Below are positions 1 to 9,442 of a stretch of DNA of 64,000 bases, piece after piece. A model generated the notes under the pieces. It was given only the letters and a program-made list of their open reading frames with translations. It made no database searches and had not been told where the DNA came from. Each line of letters opens with the position of its first letter. Within the stretch, counting starts at the first letter, position 1. Made by a program: the position numbers and the translations under genes. This stretch comes from Desulfomonile tiedjei (lineage in GTDB: Bacteria; Desulfobacterota; Desulfomonilia; Desulfomonilales; Desulfomonilaceae), in NCBI GenBank assembly GCA_016218715.1, contig JACRDG010000040.1:58277-122276 (forward strand). The letters are read 5' to 3'.

Positions 1-2907
1 ATGCTGGCTATCCGAGGCAAAGAAGGGCTCGCTGCCACGGAGGACTATCGGGGCGTTCCGATTCTTGCTGCCTATCGTTACCTCAGGGTGTCCCCCGATA
101 CAGGGTGGGGGATGGTGGTGAAACGTGACCAGGCTGAGGTCTTCGCCCCTCTTTGGCGGCAAGTGCTCTATATCTGCCTCGTGAGTCTGTTCGGCCTATT
201 AGCCGCTATGGGGCTGAGCGTCTTCCTGGCGAACCGCATCTCGCGACCGATCAGGAACTTGTGCGCGACCGCACTGGAAGTGAAAGCCGGTAACCTCGAC
301 GCGCGAGCGCCCGCAGGGGGTTCAGATGAAGTCGGCATTTTGGCTGCAACGCTAAACTCCATGATCGATCGCGTTCAGCATTGGCATCGGGATCTCGAGG
401 AACAGGTCAGGGCAAGAACGGCACAACTGAACCGAGCGAACGAAGAACTCACCGCCGAGGTTGTACAACGGACGCGTGCAGAAAAGTCGCTCATCAAGGC
501 AAACCGCGCCTTGAAGACCCTGAGCCATTCCAATCAGGCTGCCATAAGAGCTGAGAGTGAATCCGCGCTCATGACGGAAATGTGCCGAGGGATCGTCGAG
601 ATCGGGGGATACTCACTCGCCTGGGTCGGATTCGCCGAGCAGGATGCCGCAAAGACCGTGCGGCCTGTAACGAAATACGGGACGGACAGCGGTTCCCTGG
701 ACAAGATGAAATTTTCGTGGGCCGACGACGATTCCGGCCGCGGGCCCACGGGGACGTGCATCAGAACCCAGGCTCCTTGTGTGATCCACGATGTCGCGAA
801 CGATTCCAACGACATTTCCTGGCGGCAGGAAGCGGGCAAACTCGGCTATAGAGCAGCCCTGGCACTACCACTGATGGAAAATGGTACGTGCTTCGGTGCG
901 CTCAACATTTATGCAGCTCAGGCGGACGCCTTTGACGACGAAGAGGTCGAACTGCTCCAGGAATTGGCTGCGGATCTGTCGTTTGGGCTCACCGCGATCA
1001 GGACCAAACAGCAGGTCCTGGAACTGAAAGAGTTCTATGAAACGATTCTGGAAAACATCAATGACGGGATCTGGGTCAGCGATGAAAAGGATGTCATATT
1101 CTATGTCAATTCCGCCATGGCTAAAATCGCGGGCGCAGGAAAGAATCGGATTGTGGGACCGCTAGGGGATTTTCCCGAAAGTACGCCCGCACAATTGCAT
1201 GGCTCCTATTTGCGTGCGAAAGAATCGCTCATACCCGTCTATTATGATTCCCTTCGCTTCGTTACCCCTCTCGGCCGCGAGTCTTTCCAGTCAGGCTGGC
1301 TGATACCTGTGGTCAGACAGGGCCGCTTCGCGGGAATGATTTGTACCGCGCAAGACATTACCGGCCATAAGCGCTCGGAAGAGGCCCAGAAGCGGCTGGC
1401 TACGGCGGTGGAACAGGCTGCCGAAACCATCGTGATCACCGACACCGAGGGGACGATCCTCTACGTCAACCCCGCATCGGAACGGTCGAGCGGCTACGCG
1501 CGAGAGGAAATCATCGGCACCCGAACGAAAGATTTCATGAGCAGTGAACAGGTAGGCGACTTTGGTGCAGACATGTGGGACACGCTTGCCGGTGGCAAGG
1601 TGTGGTCCGGTCGATTCGTCAGCAAGAAGAAGGACGGGAGCCTCTTCCACGAAGAAGCGACCATTTCTCCTGTGCGGGATTCCAGTGATAACACTATCAA
1701 TTTTGTGGCTGTGAAACGAGACATAACAGAACATCTCAAGCTCGCCGCGCAACTTCAGCAGGCACAAAAGATGGAGGCAATCGGCACCCTTGCGGGAGGA
1801 ATTGCCCACGATTTCAACAACCTGTTGACCATCATACTGGGGTTCTCAGAAGTGCTTCTCGCTGAGAGACAAGGGAACGAGCCTGACTACGACGATCTCA
1901 AGAAGATACTCCATGCCGGTAAGAACGGAGCAGAACTCGTGCAGCGATTGCTCACGTTCAGCCGAAAGGTGGAGCCCAAGCTTGTTCCCCTCGACCTCAA
2001 CCGGCAGATCAGGCAGGTCGAGAGACTTCTGAGGCGCACGATTTCCAAGATGATCGAGATTCGACTCGATCTGGCCGACGACCTGGAAGAAATCAATGCC
2101 GATCCTTCTCAAATGGAACAGATCCTGATGAATCTTGCGGTCAACGCCCGGGATGCCATGCTTGAAGCGGGCACGCTTACTCTCCGGACAGAAAACGTCG
2201 TGCTGGATGAGGAGTACTGCAAATACCATCATGGAACCAGGCCAGGACAATACGTTTTGCTCACCGTGTCCGATACCGGGCATGGCATGGACGGGGAAAC
2301 GGTCGAGCACATATTTGAACCGTTCTATACCACCAAGGAGCTGGGTCGTGGCACAGGGTTGGGGCTTGCCATGGTGTACGGGATCGTGAACCAACATCAC
2401 GGTTACGTCACGTGCTACAGTGAAGTCGGTCGCGGTACCGCGTTCCGGATCTACCTGCCTGCTGTGGAGCGCCGAGGGGAAGACAAACCGGAGAAGACGG
2501 AAATGGCACCCGCATTCGGAACAGAGACGATCCTGTTGGTTGACGATGAAGAATCCATCAGAGAACTAGGAGTGCGAATTCTCGGGAAAGCCGGTTATAC
2601 CGTGCTCACCGCGAGGAACGGCAACGAAGCCCTGGATATGTTTCAACGAGAGCGACAGAGCATTTCGCTCGTCATTATGGACTTAATGATGCCTGGGATG
2701 GGAGGCAAGGAGTGTCTAAAGAACCTTCTCCAGATAGACCCCAGGGCTAGAATCCTTGTCGCCAGCGGCTATTCCGGTGATGCCTCCACGCGGGAAATGG
2801 TCGAGTTGGGTGCGTGCGGTTTTGTCGGAAAGCCCTTCAGGATGAACGATCTGCTCCAACAAGTGCGCCAGGCCCTGGACAATCCCGCGTCGCATTCCAA
2901 AGAGTAA
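1..2907 (+). CDS. Hybrid sensor histidine kinase, 5' end cut by window edge
   Basis: This is a membrane sensor kinase with its own receiver domain. The first ~45 residues look like the end of an extracellular Cache-type sensor. One membrane segment follows (about 55-78), then HAMP (about 78-130), a coiled coil, GAF (about 190-335), two PAS domains (about 345-455 and 465-580), HisKA with phospho-acceptor H603 in AGGIAHDFNN, an HATPase domain (about 690-820, with GTGLGLAMVYG) and a C-terminal REC domain (about 840-955) with phospho-acceptor D894 in VIMDLMMPG. The Cache end right at the window edge means the true start lies upstream. No output regulator is adjacent. The last codons and stop fall inside a dispersed hairpin repeat. 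The ligand cannot be deduced. Confidence 0.93.
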   Translation: MLAIRGKEGLAATEDYRGVPILAAYRYLRVSPDTGWGMVVKRDQAEVFAPLWRQVLYICLVSLFGLLAAMGLSVFLANRISRPIRNLCATALEVKAGNLDARAPAGGSDEVGILAATLNSMIDRVQHWHRDLEEQVRARTAQLNRANEELTAEVVQRTRAEKSLIKANRALKTLSHSNQAAIRAESESALMTEMCRGIVEIGGYSLAWVGFAEQDAAKTVRPVTKYGTDSGSLDKMKFSWADDDSGRGPTGTCIRTQAPCVIHDVANDSNDISWRQEAGKLGYRAALALPLMENGTCFGALNIYAAQADAFDDEEVELLQELAADLSFGLTAIRTKQQVLELKEFYETILENINDGIWVSDEKDVIFYVNSAMAKIAGAGKNRIVGPLGDFPESTPAQLHGSYLRAKESLIPVYYDSLRFVTPLGRESFQSGWLIPVVRQGRFAGMICTAQDITGHKRSEEAQKRLATAVEQAAETIVITDTEGTILYVNPASERSSGYAREEIIGTRTKDFMSSEQVGDFGADMWDTLAGGKVWSGRFVSKKKDGSLFHEEATISPVRDSSDNTINFVAVKRDITEHLKLAAQLQQAQKMEAIGTLAGGIAHDFNNLLTIILGFSEVLLAERQGNEPDYDDLKKILHAGKNGAELVQRLLTFSRKVEPKLVPLDLNRQIRQVERLLRRTISKMIEIRLDLADDLEEINADPSQMEQILMNLAVNARDAMLEAGTLTLRTENVVLDEEYCKYHHGTRPGQYVLLTVSDTGHGMDGETVEHIFEPFYTTKELGRGTGLGLAMVYGIVNQHHGYVTCYSEVGRGTAFRIYLPAVERRGEDKPEKTEMAPAFGTETILLVDDEESIRELGVRILGKAGYTVLTARNGNEALDMFQRERQSISLVIMDLMMPGMGGKECLKNLLQIDPRARILVASGYSGDASTREMVELGACGFVGKPFRMNDLLQQVRQALDNPASHSKE

Positions 2908-2960
2908 ATGTGGGGGGAATGTCTTCGTGCAATGAAGTTCCCCCTCACATTACTTCTTTG
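2898..2960. repeat. Dispersed hairpin repeat, copy A (bidirectional terminator-like)
   Basis: Arms CAAAGAGTAAATGTGGGGG and CCCCCTCACATTACTTCTTTG form a long imperfect inverted repeat. It lies between the convergent kinase and Usp genes. The kinase stop codon TAA (2905-2907) is inside the left arm. The same sequence recurs near 11989, 18656, 32715, 63371 and 63913. Confidence 0.75.
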
Positions 2961-2974
2961 AAAGCACACGGGTG

Positions 2975-3832
2975 TCAATCGCCATGCTCTCGGCTCTTGT
3001 CCCTGAACACAAGCACGGGGCGGGTCGTGGATCGCACGAGATTCAGCGCCTCATCGCTTATCAGTTGTCGGAGCTTCGACCGCTGATGTCCGTACGCGCC
3101 CAAGACGACCAGGTCACAGCGTGAACCGATCACCTCCTTGACCACTTCGTCCACGAAACTCCCCTTGCGCGTCACGGTCAGCGGCGCGTGGCCGAGCTGT
3201 TTCAGCGTTTCATCGCCTTCCAGCAGGCAGGCCTTGCCGAATTCCTCCGCGTCCGGACGGTCGCTCTCTTCCACGTGAAGAACTGTTATCTCCGGCTTCT
3301 TCCGTGCAAGCAGCGGAGCGATAAACTCGAGAGCTTTCTGGTCGCAGGCTGAACCGCGGTATGCGACGAGAACGCGGTGGATCTCGCGAAAATCCCGCAC
3401 GATCAGGACCGACTGGGTCGCGTGATGGAGGATCTTCGCGTGAACCGCGCCGAGCAGAAAACCCTTGAGCGCCGAGTAACCGTGCGATCCGAGCACTATC
3501 AGGTCGTAATCGCCGTCCGATGCGGCGTCCAATATGCCTTCCGCGGGATCGCCCAGCGAAACTTCAGGCTCACACGGCACCTTGCCCGCCAGGCAGTAAG
3601 AACACTCCTTGACCACGTCTTCCCGGATCTGGAGTTTTTGCTTGTCTATCCACTTGTCGAGCCCTTCCTGCCCGACAAACGGCGCGTAAAAGACCTCGGG
3701 AGCGATCGCGATGCCATCGGGCTGCACGTACAAGGCATGCACTTCCGCGTCAAAATGTTCCAGGAGGTGGCATACATAGGCGAGAGCGAGGTGAGATTCC
3801 TGGCTGTTATCCACGCCAACAAGTACTTTCAT
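2975..3832 (-). CDS. Tandem universal stress protein (UspA x2)
   Basis: Two UspA-type domains are fused (about residues 1-145 and 150-285). Usp proteins are cytoplasmic alpha/beta proteins that often bind ATP and help cells under stress. The first domain keeps the nucleotide-binding pattern G-x2-G-x9-G (GSHGYSALKGFLLGAV). The second has GAYGHQRSKLRQLISDE, where the last glycine of the motif is lost, so it may not bind ATP. The start at 3832 (MKVLVGVDN) is preferred over an upstream in-frame start because it follows GGGGG at a suitable distance and matches family N-termini. It is the distal gene of the TauE/Usp group. Confidence 0.9.
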   Translation of the reverse strand: MKVLVGVDNSQESHLALAYVCHLLEHFDAEVHALYVQPDGIAIAPEVFYAPFVGQEGLDKWIDKQKLQIREDVVKECSYCLAGKVPCEPEVSLGDPAEGILDAASDGDYDLIVLGSHGYSALKGFLLGAVHAKILHHATQSVLIVRDFREIHRVLVAYRGSACDQKALEFIAPLLARKKPEITVLHVEESDRPDAEEFGKACLLEGDETLKQLGHAPLTVTRKGSFVDEVVKEVIGSRCDLVVLGAYGHQRSKLRQLISDEALNLVRSTTRPVLVFRDKSREHGD

Positions 3833-3928
3833 GGTGTATCCCCCTTGAAGATCGCTACCGACCATTAAGGCAACCGTTCACCGGAATAGGCCCAACCGTC
3901 TGGAATCACGATGAGGAACAATTATTCG

Positions 3929-4780
3929 TCACGATCGGGTCACCAGGACCGGGCACCTCGCGTGACCGACGACACGTTCCGTCACGCTCCCCATCAACAG
4001 CCTACCCAATCCCGATCGGCCATGCGAGCCGATAACGATCAGTTCGATGTGCTGTTTTTCAGCAATGTCGGTAATAAGTTGTGCCGGATCGCCTTCCCGC
4101 AGCAATGGCTCGATGAGCACCCCCGCAGCGTCAGCTTTTTGCTCCACTTGTACCAGATTCTCTCGTGCGTTGGCAATTATTCCCTCCGCTGCCGCTGGCG
4201 ATACCCCGTAAAGGTGGGAAGGCACATTTGCCACGGAAAGGGCGTAGAGTTTGCTGCCGTAGGTGCGGTGGAAATCGAACGCGCGTTGCATGGCTCCATC
4301 GCTGAACTTGGAGCAGTCGATCGCGAAAAGGATCGTGTCCAGCCCGAAGGTTCCGTTCAGGGGAACTACCAGGATGTCAGTGCGACTGTATCCTATGACC
4401 CGGGCGGTCAAGCTCCCCATGAGCAACTGGTCCGCGGGATTGCATCCCCTCACTCCGACGACGATCAGGTCACAATGCTCCGATTCTGCCAGTTCGACAA
4501 TCGTCTCGTGTGGTTCCCCTTCTTCGCACGAGGCTTGTATACGAACACCATGAGCCTCGGCCGTCTTCGCGGCGTCGATGAGAGCCTTTTGGTAAGGCTG
4601 CCGCATCAGTTCAACTACATGCTGTTTCACTCCGACCAGGCTGAGTTCCCCCTCGTACGGGGGGACCACAGAGACGACTCTCACCGTACTCTTCTCGGCC
4701 CTGGCCAGTCGAAACGTTTCACGCAATGCGTGCAAACTCGATTCGGAACCGTCCAGGGCAACGAGAATTTTGTCATACAT
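3929..4780 (-). CDS. Tandem universal stress protein (UspA x2)
   Basis: A 283-aa protein with two UspA domains. It starts MYDKILVALDGSE, the usual Usp beta-1 strand. The second domain carries a complete ATP-binding motif, GSHGRSGLGRLLMGS, so ATP binding is likely there. Its start overlaps the stop of the TauE-family gene by 8 nt (ATGTATGA), which indicates translational coupling in one operon. The role is inferred to be stress protection linked to the anion exporter encoded just upstream. Confidence 0.92.
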   Translation of the reverse strand: MYDKILVALDGSESSLHALRETFRLARAEKSTVRVVSVVPPYEGELSLVGVKQHVVELMRQPYQKALIDAAKTAEAHGVRIQASCEEGEPHETIVELAESEHCDLIVVGVRGCNPADQLLMGSLTARVIGYSRTDILVVPLNGTFGLDTILFAIDCSKFSDGAMQRAFDFHRTYGSKLYALSVANVPSHLYGVSPAAAEGIIANARENLVQVEQKADAAGVLIEPLLREGDPAQLITDIAEKQHIELIVIGSHGRSGLGRLLMGSVTERVVGHARCPVLVTRS

Positions 4781-5867
4781 GTTCGTAACTTTCCGAGGAA
4801 ACCCGCGCCGGCGCGGTGCCGTACGCAGCCTGCTCCGCTGCTCTCTTCCCTTTGATCATCGCACCGAGGATAATAACTGCGCCAACCCCGAGTGCAAAAC
4901 ACATGGTGAGAAAGCTGACGATGCTCAAGATCGAGAGCACCTGCGGGGTCACGGAGATGACCTTCAGTTGGACCAGGTACTCCGGGACAGCGAGGGCTCT
5001 GCTCACCGCGACGATCACCATGATCGTGCCCATGACCACCTTGATCATGTGCTCCTTCACGTACGTGGTTCCGATCGCTCCCAACTGCACGCCCAGGAGC
5101 GATCCGGCAAGGATGATCAGGGTCAATCTAATGTCCACCATTCCGTGCATGGCCCACTTCACCGTGCCGCCCAAGCCCATGAGAAACGCGATAACCAGCT
5201 CCGTAGCCGAAGACATCAAGCCGCCGACCCCAACCACGTAGATCATGCCGGGCACGCCGATGAATCCGCCCACGGCTATGGTTGCGGCCAGCATTCCTGT
5301 GGCAAACCCCACGGGAATGGTAAACCACAACGAGATACGCACATTCGCGGTCTTGAAGTGAATCATGGGGGGCAGGTTGATTCCCTGAAGCTTCTTGGCG
5401 AGGGCGCCAACCGGGTCCGCACTCCCGTCCCCTTTGGCGGTCCACGCGTCGTAAAACACGTATCCACCTACGATTAGCAATACTGCGACAAACGAGACAC
5501 TTACGTACAGGTTCGATCCGGCTTCTCCCCAGCGCGTGAGGATCATCTCTTGGATTTTGATCCCGGCCTGGACCCCCACCGTCGCGGAGGCAGCCATCAC
5601 AAGCCCGAGTTTTATGTCTACCTGACCGTACTTATATCTCTTGTACGCACCGACCATGGCCTTGGGGAATTTGTGACACATGTTACTCGCGACCGCAACC
5701 GCTGCGGGAACCCCCAGGCTCATCATGCCCGGGGTCAACACGAAGGCGCCCCCCGAGCCTATGAAGCCGCTGACCAGGCCGCCGATGAAACCCACCGTGA
5801 AGAGAAATGCAATATTCATCCACGTTAGGTCGATGAACTTCACAGCTTCTACTGCCGTATCATGCAT
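4773..5867 (-). CDS. TauE/SafE-family anion exporter
   Basis: This is a multi-span inner-membrane protein (about 364 aa) of the TauE/SafE/DUF81 family, whose members export sulfite, sulfoacetate or similar anions. Glycine-rich helices typical of the family are visible near the N-terminus (FIGGLVSGFIGSGGAFVLTP) and again in the middle (AVGGFIGVPGMIYVVGVGG), the two internal repeats of this fold. The start at 5867 (MHDTAVEAV) has the ribosome-binding site GGAAGGAG; the longer in-frame start has none. It lies 37 nt after the small membrane protein gene and overlaps the Usp gene downstream. Sulfite or a sulfonate is the likely substrate in a sulfur-metabolising anaerobe, but this is inference. 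Confidence 0.88.
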   Translation of the reverse strand: MHDTAVEAVKFIDLTWMNIAFLFTVGFIGGLVSGFIGSGGAFVLTPGMMSLGVPAAVAVASNMCHKFPKAMVGAYKRYKYGQVDIKLGLVMAASATVGVQAGIKIQEMILTRWGEAGSNLYVSVSFVAVLLIVGGYVFYDAWTAKGDGSADPVGALAKKLQGINLPPMIHFKTANVRISLWFTIPVGFATGMLAATIAVGGFIGVPGMIYVVGVGGLMSSATELVIAFLMGLGGTVKWAMHGMVDIRLTLIILAGSLLGVQLGAIGTTYVKEHMIKVVMGTIMVIVAVSRALAVPEYLVQLKVISVTPQVLSILSIVSFLTMCFALGVGAVIILGAMIKGKRAAEQAAYGTAPARVSSESYEHV

Positions 5868-5904
5868 TGGATTCTCCTTCCGTCCCTTATCAAACGATGC
5901 AGGC

Positions 5905-6222
5905 CTAAGCATTCACCCGTAGACGAGGCCGAGGTCTCTCAGCAGGCCGAGGCACTGTGGTCCGGCTTCGAGCGGTAGCCGGTTTCGTCACAGCCTCGAT
6001 GCCCAGCGTTGACCACAGGTTGTGAGCGAACGCCCCGTGGGCGAAGGAGAAAATAAACACTGTGGCGATAGGCAGGGCAGCATAGTAGCCGCCCTGAGCA
6101 AAATAGGGGGTAATCATGTCCGCATGTGAGAATACAGCGGCATAGAGGATTGCGGTTATCGTTCCATAAAGCATAGTCTTGAGGACGAGTTTCTTTCGTT
6201 TTTCTTCAGACCGTGCGGCCAT
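5905..6222 (-). CDS. Small two-span membrane protein
   Basis: A 105-aa protein with a basic N-terminus, two hydrophobic segments (about residues 16-34 and 43-65) and a Pro/Arg-rich cytoplasmic tail. No family is recognised. GGGAGG precedes the ATG. Its place directly upstream of the TauE-family gene, in the same direction, suggests an accessory subunit of the exporter. Confidence 0.75.
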   Translation of the reverse strand: MAARSEEKRKKLVLKTMLYGTITAILYAAVFSHADMITPYFAQGGYYAALPIATVFIFSFAHGAFAHNLWSTLGIEAVTKPATARSRTTVPRPAERPRPRLRVNA

Positions 6223-6365
6223 TCTGTTGCCTCCCTGTCAGATCATGAAATGTTTGCCTCGAACGTTTTCCTTGCCCGTGTTCCCGGACGATGGCTCCGG
6301 GTAGTCCGGCTGCAAGAAAAAGAGAAAAACCAGGTCCAATCCCCGGCTGATGAAGTCGAACGGTT

Positions 6366-6545
6366 TCAAACCCGATAAGGTTGTTTGCGAGCCCTTTGAT
6401 CGTGGCGCTTGGAAAGATCGGCGCCCTTCTGCACCCGCTTGGGCTCCGCACCTTCCAAGATGCTCTCGGCCATTTTCCATTCACCCTCTTCAGCGAATGC
6501 AACCGCGGCAGCCATAACTTCCAGTTTCCTGAGCCAGTTTCTCAT
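6366..6545 (-). CDS. 59-aa hypothetical protein heading the exporter/Usp operon
   Basis: The protein starts MRNWLRKLEVMAAAVAFAEE, has an amphipathic helical first half and a basic tail. The start at 6545 is chosen because AAGGAG stands 7 nt upstream; the longer frame to 6695 has no ribosome-binding site and no sensible N-terminus. A helical N-terminus of this kind is familiar from small proteins of sulfate-reducing deltaproteobacteria, but I cannot name a function. It is the first gene of the minus-strand group running to 2975. Confidence 0.65.
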   Translation of the reverse strand: MRNWLRKLEVMAAAVAFAEEGEWKMAESILEGAEPKRVQKGADLSKRHDQRARKQPYRV

Positions 6546-6594
6546 GGTAAGACTCCTTGCCGAATCGCAACGTGTTGTCCCTTGCAGGGGTCGT

Positions 6595-6611
6595 ATCAAC
6601 TTTCGTGCCAA
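6595..6611 (-). promoter_or_regulatory. Candidate sigma-54 promoter
   Basis: On the minus strand TTGGCACGAAAGTTGAT matches the sigma-54 consensus YTGGCACG-N4-TTGCW except for A in place of C in the -12 element. It lies about 50 nt upstream of the start of the 59-aa gene, a proper place for the exporter/Usp operon. The -12 mismatch lowers confidence. Confidence 0.35.
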
Positions 6612-6869
6612 CGCCCAAAAAACATTTAGCCAATTGAAATAACTGGATAACCTTGCGAAAGGCAGCTCCTCACAGGATCCTAACGTTTGTTGCATTTAGT
6701 AACAGATGCAGACCTGGTAAGTAACTTAGAGTCTGATCTCAACAAGATACCGCTTGATGCGCTTCCATGACGAACCGTTACACCCTGCAACGGAGCGTAC
6801 CCGAAGGGCAATCCCTGTCCCGCTCATCGCGCGTTTGAACGCGGCTCATGCCCCTTGGTATTATCGTGG

Positions 6870-6898
6870 TTGCCGTCCCGCGGGTTTCTCTCTATAAT
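6870..6898 (+). promoter_or_regulatory. Sigma-70-type promoter of the lon-like gene
   Basis: TTGCCG, a 17-nt spacer and a perfect TATAAT (6893-6898). Transcription would begin near 6905, giving a leader of about 130 nt before the ATG at 7036. The promoter position also argues against the longer in-frame start at 6907. Confidence 0.6.
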
Positions 6899-7035
6899 CG
6901 AGGGAATTGGCCTTCAAGATGAGTGGGACAGCCGCTTTCCAGAATCGGAACGACAGAAGCGTAACCGTTCACTGGGACAAACGTCGTCCCCCGAAATCAC
7001 GATGGGGGAGCACTAGACAGAAGGAGCCGCCTGTC

Positions 7036-9054
7036 ATGGCTTTTTTCAGGAAACCACAGGACGAGCCACCGCCGACGCCGCAAGAATTGGTCGATCTGCG
7101 TGCGGCCCTGGCCAAAGCCCGGCTGCCCGAGCACGCTGAATCGGTCGCGTTGAAAGAGCTGGAACGGCTCGAGAAGACCGATCCATCAGCCGCAGAGTAT
7201 GCCATCGGCCTGAACTATGTGGATTACCTCGTCTCTCTCCCCTGGAATCGTTACACGGACGACAATCTCGACCTGAAGCGTGCCTCGGAAATCCTCGAAC
7301 GTGAACACTACGGCCTCCTTCACGCGAAGGAGCGGGTGCTGGAGTTCCTGGCGGTCAGGACCCTGCGCAGCATGCGACAATCGCGGGTTTTGGTGGTGGA
7401 CGATGAGGAGATCGCACGGGCAAATGTGGCTCACGTGATGGGCAAGGACGGCCACGAGGCCGACACGGCCAGCAACGGAAGCGAAGCCCTGAAGAAAGTT
7501 GAGAGCCGGGAGTACGACCTCGTGATCACCGACCTGAGAATGGAAAGGATGGACGGGATCCGGCTTCTGGAGTCGATAAAGCGAGTGGCGCCCCGCACCG
7601 AGATCATTATGGTGACGGGATACGCAACCGTCGATTCGGCCGTGGACGCGCTGACGAAAGGAGCGGCCTACTATCTGGCGAAACCCTTCAAACTGGACGA
7701 TTTGCGTGCTACGGTCGCTCGTATCCTTGCAAAGAAACGTCACGCTCAGATAACCCGCGGCCCGATTCTATGCTTCTCGGGGCCACCGGGAACGGGGAAG
7801 ACATCCATCGGTCTGGCCATAGCCGAAGCCATGGAGCGAAAGTTCGCTCGCCTGTCCATGGCCGGTTTGCGGGACGAGGCGGAACTCCGCGGGCATCGGA
7901 GAACGTACGTCGGCGCGATGCCGGGGCGCATCATCAACGAGATACGGAAACTAGGCCTCAAGAACCCGGTGTTCATGCTGGATGAAATCGACAAGATAGG
8001 CCAGGACTTCAAAGGAGATCCGGCTTCCGTCTTGCTGGAAATCCTTGACCCGGAGCAAAACCGAAACTTCATCGATCATTACCTGGACGTTTCGTTCGAT
8101 CTGTCTGCGGTCATGTTCATTGCCACGGCCAATCTGGTGGAAAATCTTCCCGGGCCGCTTCTGGACCGCCTCGAGGTGATCAACTTTCCCGGGTACACCG
8201 AATCGGAGAAGAGAAAGATCGCGCAGCATTATCTCGTGCCGCGCCAGTTGCAGGAAAACGGACTCGCCGATCACAATGTACGATTCACTGAAGCCGCGAT
8301 TTCCACGATCATCCGCAATTATACCCGTGAGGCCGGATTACGAAACCTGGATCGAGAGATAGCCAATGTTTGCAGGAAGCTGGCCCTCAACGCGCTGAAG
8401 AACGGCCGCGCGTCTGGTCCGGTCGACGTGGATGAAGCGATAGTGGCCGGGTTTCTCGGGCCGCGCAAGTTCAGCCACGAGGCCGCGGAAGGAGAAAGTC
8501 ATGTCGGAGTGACCACAGGCCTCGTGTGGAGCGAATTCGGCGGGGAGATCATCTCGGTCGAGGCGACCCGCATGAAGGGGAGCCAGCAGTTGATCCTGAC
8601 CGGCTCCCTCGGAAACGTGCTGCGGGAGTCGGCGCAGACGGCACTGAGCTACGTACGGAGCCATGCCGATCGGTTCGGCATCGATCCAGACTTTTTCTTT
8701 CAAAACGATATTCACATCCATATCCCCGCAGGCGCGATACCCAAAGACGGCCCATCTGCGGGCATTACCATCGCTTTGTCTCTGATCTCCCTCCTGACCT
8801 CAAGGCCGGCGAGGCGCGACGTGGCCCTCACGGGAGAGATGACCCTGAACGGCCGCGTTCTTCAGGTAAGCGGTGTGCGAGAAAAAGTGCTGGCTGCACA
8901 ACGAGCCGGAGTGAAGGTCGTGGTCTTCCCTGCCAAGAATGAGGTCGATATCCAAAGCTTGCCGGATGAAGTCAAGGAGGGCCTGCAGATCGTCGTCGCG
9001 GATCGGGTCAGCGAGCTGACGGATCTCGTGCTGTTGCCGCACGCTTCGGCGTAG
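7036..9054 (+). CDS. Lon-type ATP-dependent protease with an internal response-regulator domain
   Basis: A 672-aa Lon-family protease that lacks the N-terminal LON substrate domain. It begins with a short helical region like the one before the AAA module of Lon ([18 protein letters not shown]). A complete REC domain follows (about 114-235, phospho-acceptor D166 in [12 protein letters not shown]). Then come the AAA+ ATPase (Walker A GPPGTGKT 249-256, K255; Walker B MLDEID, D316/E317) and the S16 peptidase with the Ser/Lys dyad S574 (KDGPSAG) and K617. REC therefore sits between the helical bundle and the ATPase core. All catalytic residues are present. The start at 7036 has AAGGAG upstream. 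Phosphorylation probably controls unfolding or proteolysis; the orphan kinase at 1-2907 is one possible partner, which is inference. Confidence 0.93.
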   Translation: MAFFRKPQDEPPPTPQELVDLRAALAKARLPEHAESVALKELERLEKTDPSAAEYAIGLNYVDYLVSLPWNRYTDDNLDLKRASEILEREHYGLLHAKERVLEFLAVRTLRSMRQSRVLVVDDEEIARANVAHVMGKDGHEADTASNGSEALKKVESREYDLVITDLRMERMDGIRLLESIKRVAPRTEIIMVTGYATVDSAVDALTKGAAYYLAKPFKLDDLRATVARILAKKRHAQITRGPILCFSGPPGTGKTSIGLAIAEAMERKFARLSMAGLRDEAELRGHRRTYVGAMPGRIINEIRKLGLKNPVFMLDEIDKIGQDFKGDPASVLLEILDPEQNRNFIDHYLDVSFDLSAVMFIATANLVENLPGPLLDRLEVINFPGYTESEKRKIAQHYLVPRQLQENGLADHNVRFTEAAISTIIRNYTREAGLRNLDREIANVCRKLALNALKNGRASGPVDVDEAIVAGFLGPRKFSHEAAEGESHVGVTTGLVWSEFGGEIISVEATRMKGSQQLILTGSLGNVLRESAQTALSYVRSHADRFGIDPDFFFQNDIHIHIPAGAIPKDGPSAGITIALSLISLLTSRPARRDVALTGEMTLNGRVLQVSGVREKVLAAQRAGVKVVVFPAKNEVDIQSLPDEVKEGLQIVVADRVSELTDLVLLPHASA

Positions 9055-9182
9055 GAGGCCGTTGCGTACGCAATGCTTTCCAGAAATCCTGCCACGATGG
9101 TGTCGATTGCGACAGAACTGCGTCAATACCGCGTTCGCAAAAGTTTATAGTTTTTCTCAATAGTCATTTCGGAATGAGATCG

Positions 9183-9205
9183 CACTGCTGGACAAGCCAG
9201 CAGTG
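9183..9205. repeat. Short perfect hairpin (CACTGCTGG/CCAGCAGTG)
   Basis: Two 9-nt arms are separated by ACAAG. No T-run follows, so it is more like a REP-type palindrome than a terminator. Confidence 0.55.
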
Positions 9206-9247
9206 GCACCCCGAAGTCAAGCCGTGATTACTTTCGAGAACTGCTAC

Positions 9248-9350
9248 AGTCTGTCAGCCTCATAGGAGCCTGTCCAGCTAAGGGGAGCGGGTGGGCATGT
9301 GCCGGGGTGCCGTGATTTCTCCGATGAGTGAGGTTACGCGACAGGCTCTT
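9248..9350 (-). repeat. Dispersed ~100-bp repeat, copy 1
   Basis: Read on the minus strand this begins AGAGCCTGTCGCGTAACCTC, continues with ATCGGAGAAAT and ends with TATGAGGCTGACAGACT. A second copy on the plus strand at 25252-25355 has the same ends and the same ATCGGAGAAAT block, with a divergent middle of similar length. Confidence 0.65.
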
Positions 9351-9442
9351 GGTCGATGTCTCCGAGATCGCTCTCTCTTCTCGATCGATGCGGTTTCTCT
9401 CGCCGCATTCGGCCGTGTCCCTCATTCGAGGACGCGCTCGTA

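Larger units (their letters stand above)
6546..7035. other. Divergent intergenic region between exporter operon and lon-like gene
   Basis: Apart from the two promoter candidates listed separately, no coding signal is convincing here. The lon-like frame is open upstream to 6907, but that part lies in the leader after the promoter and has no ribosome-binding site. Confidence 0.6.
9055..9442. other. Intergenic region with two repeats
   Basis: This gap between the convergent lon-like gene and the TerB-like gene holds a 9-bp perfect hairpin and one copy of a dispersed ~100-bp repeat, both listed separately. No gene is supported; the open frames across it are repeat translations. Confidence 0.6.

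Noticed and set aside
3911..4855. Long plus-strand open frame opposite a universal stress protein gene
   Set aside because: It is antisense to a clear Usp gene, has no ribosome-binding site and no recognisable domain.
6206..6502. Additional minus-strand frames between the small membrane protein and the 59-aa gene
   Set aside because: They overlap the 59-aa gene in other frames and have no ribosome-binding site.
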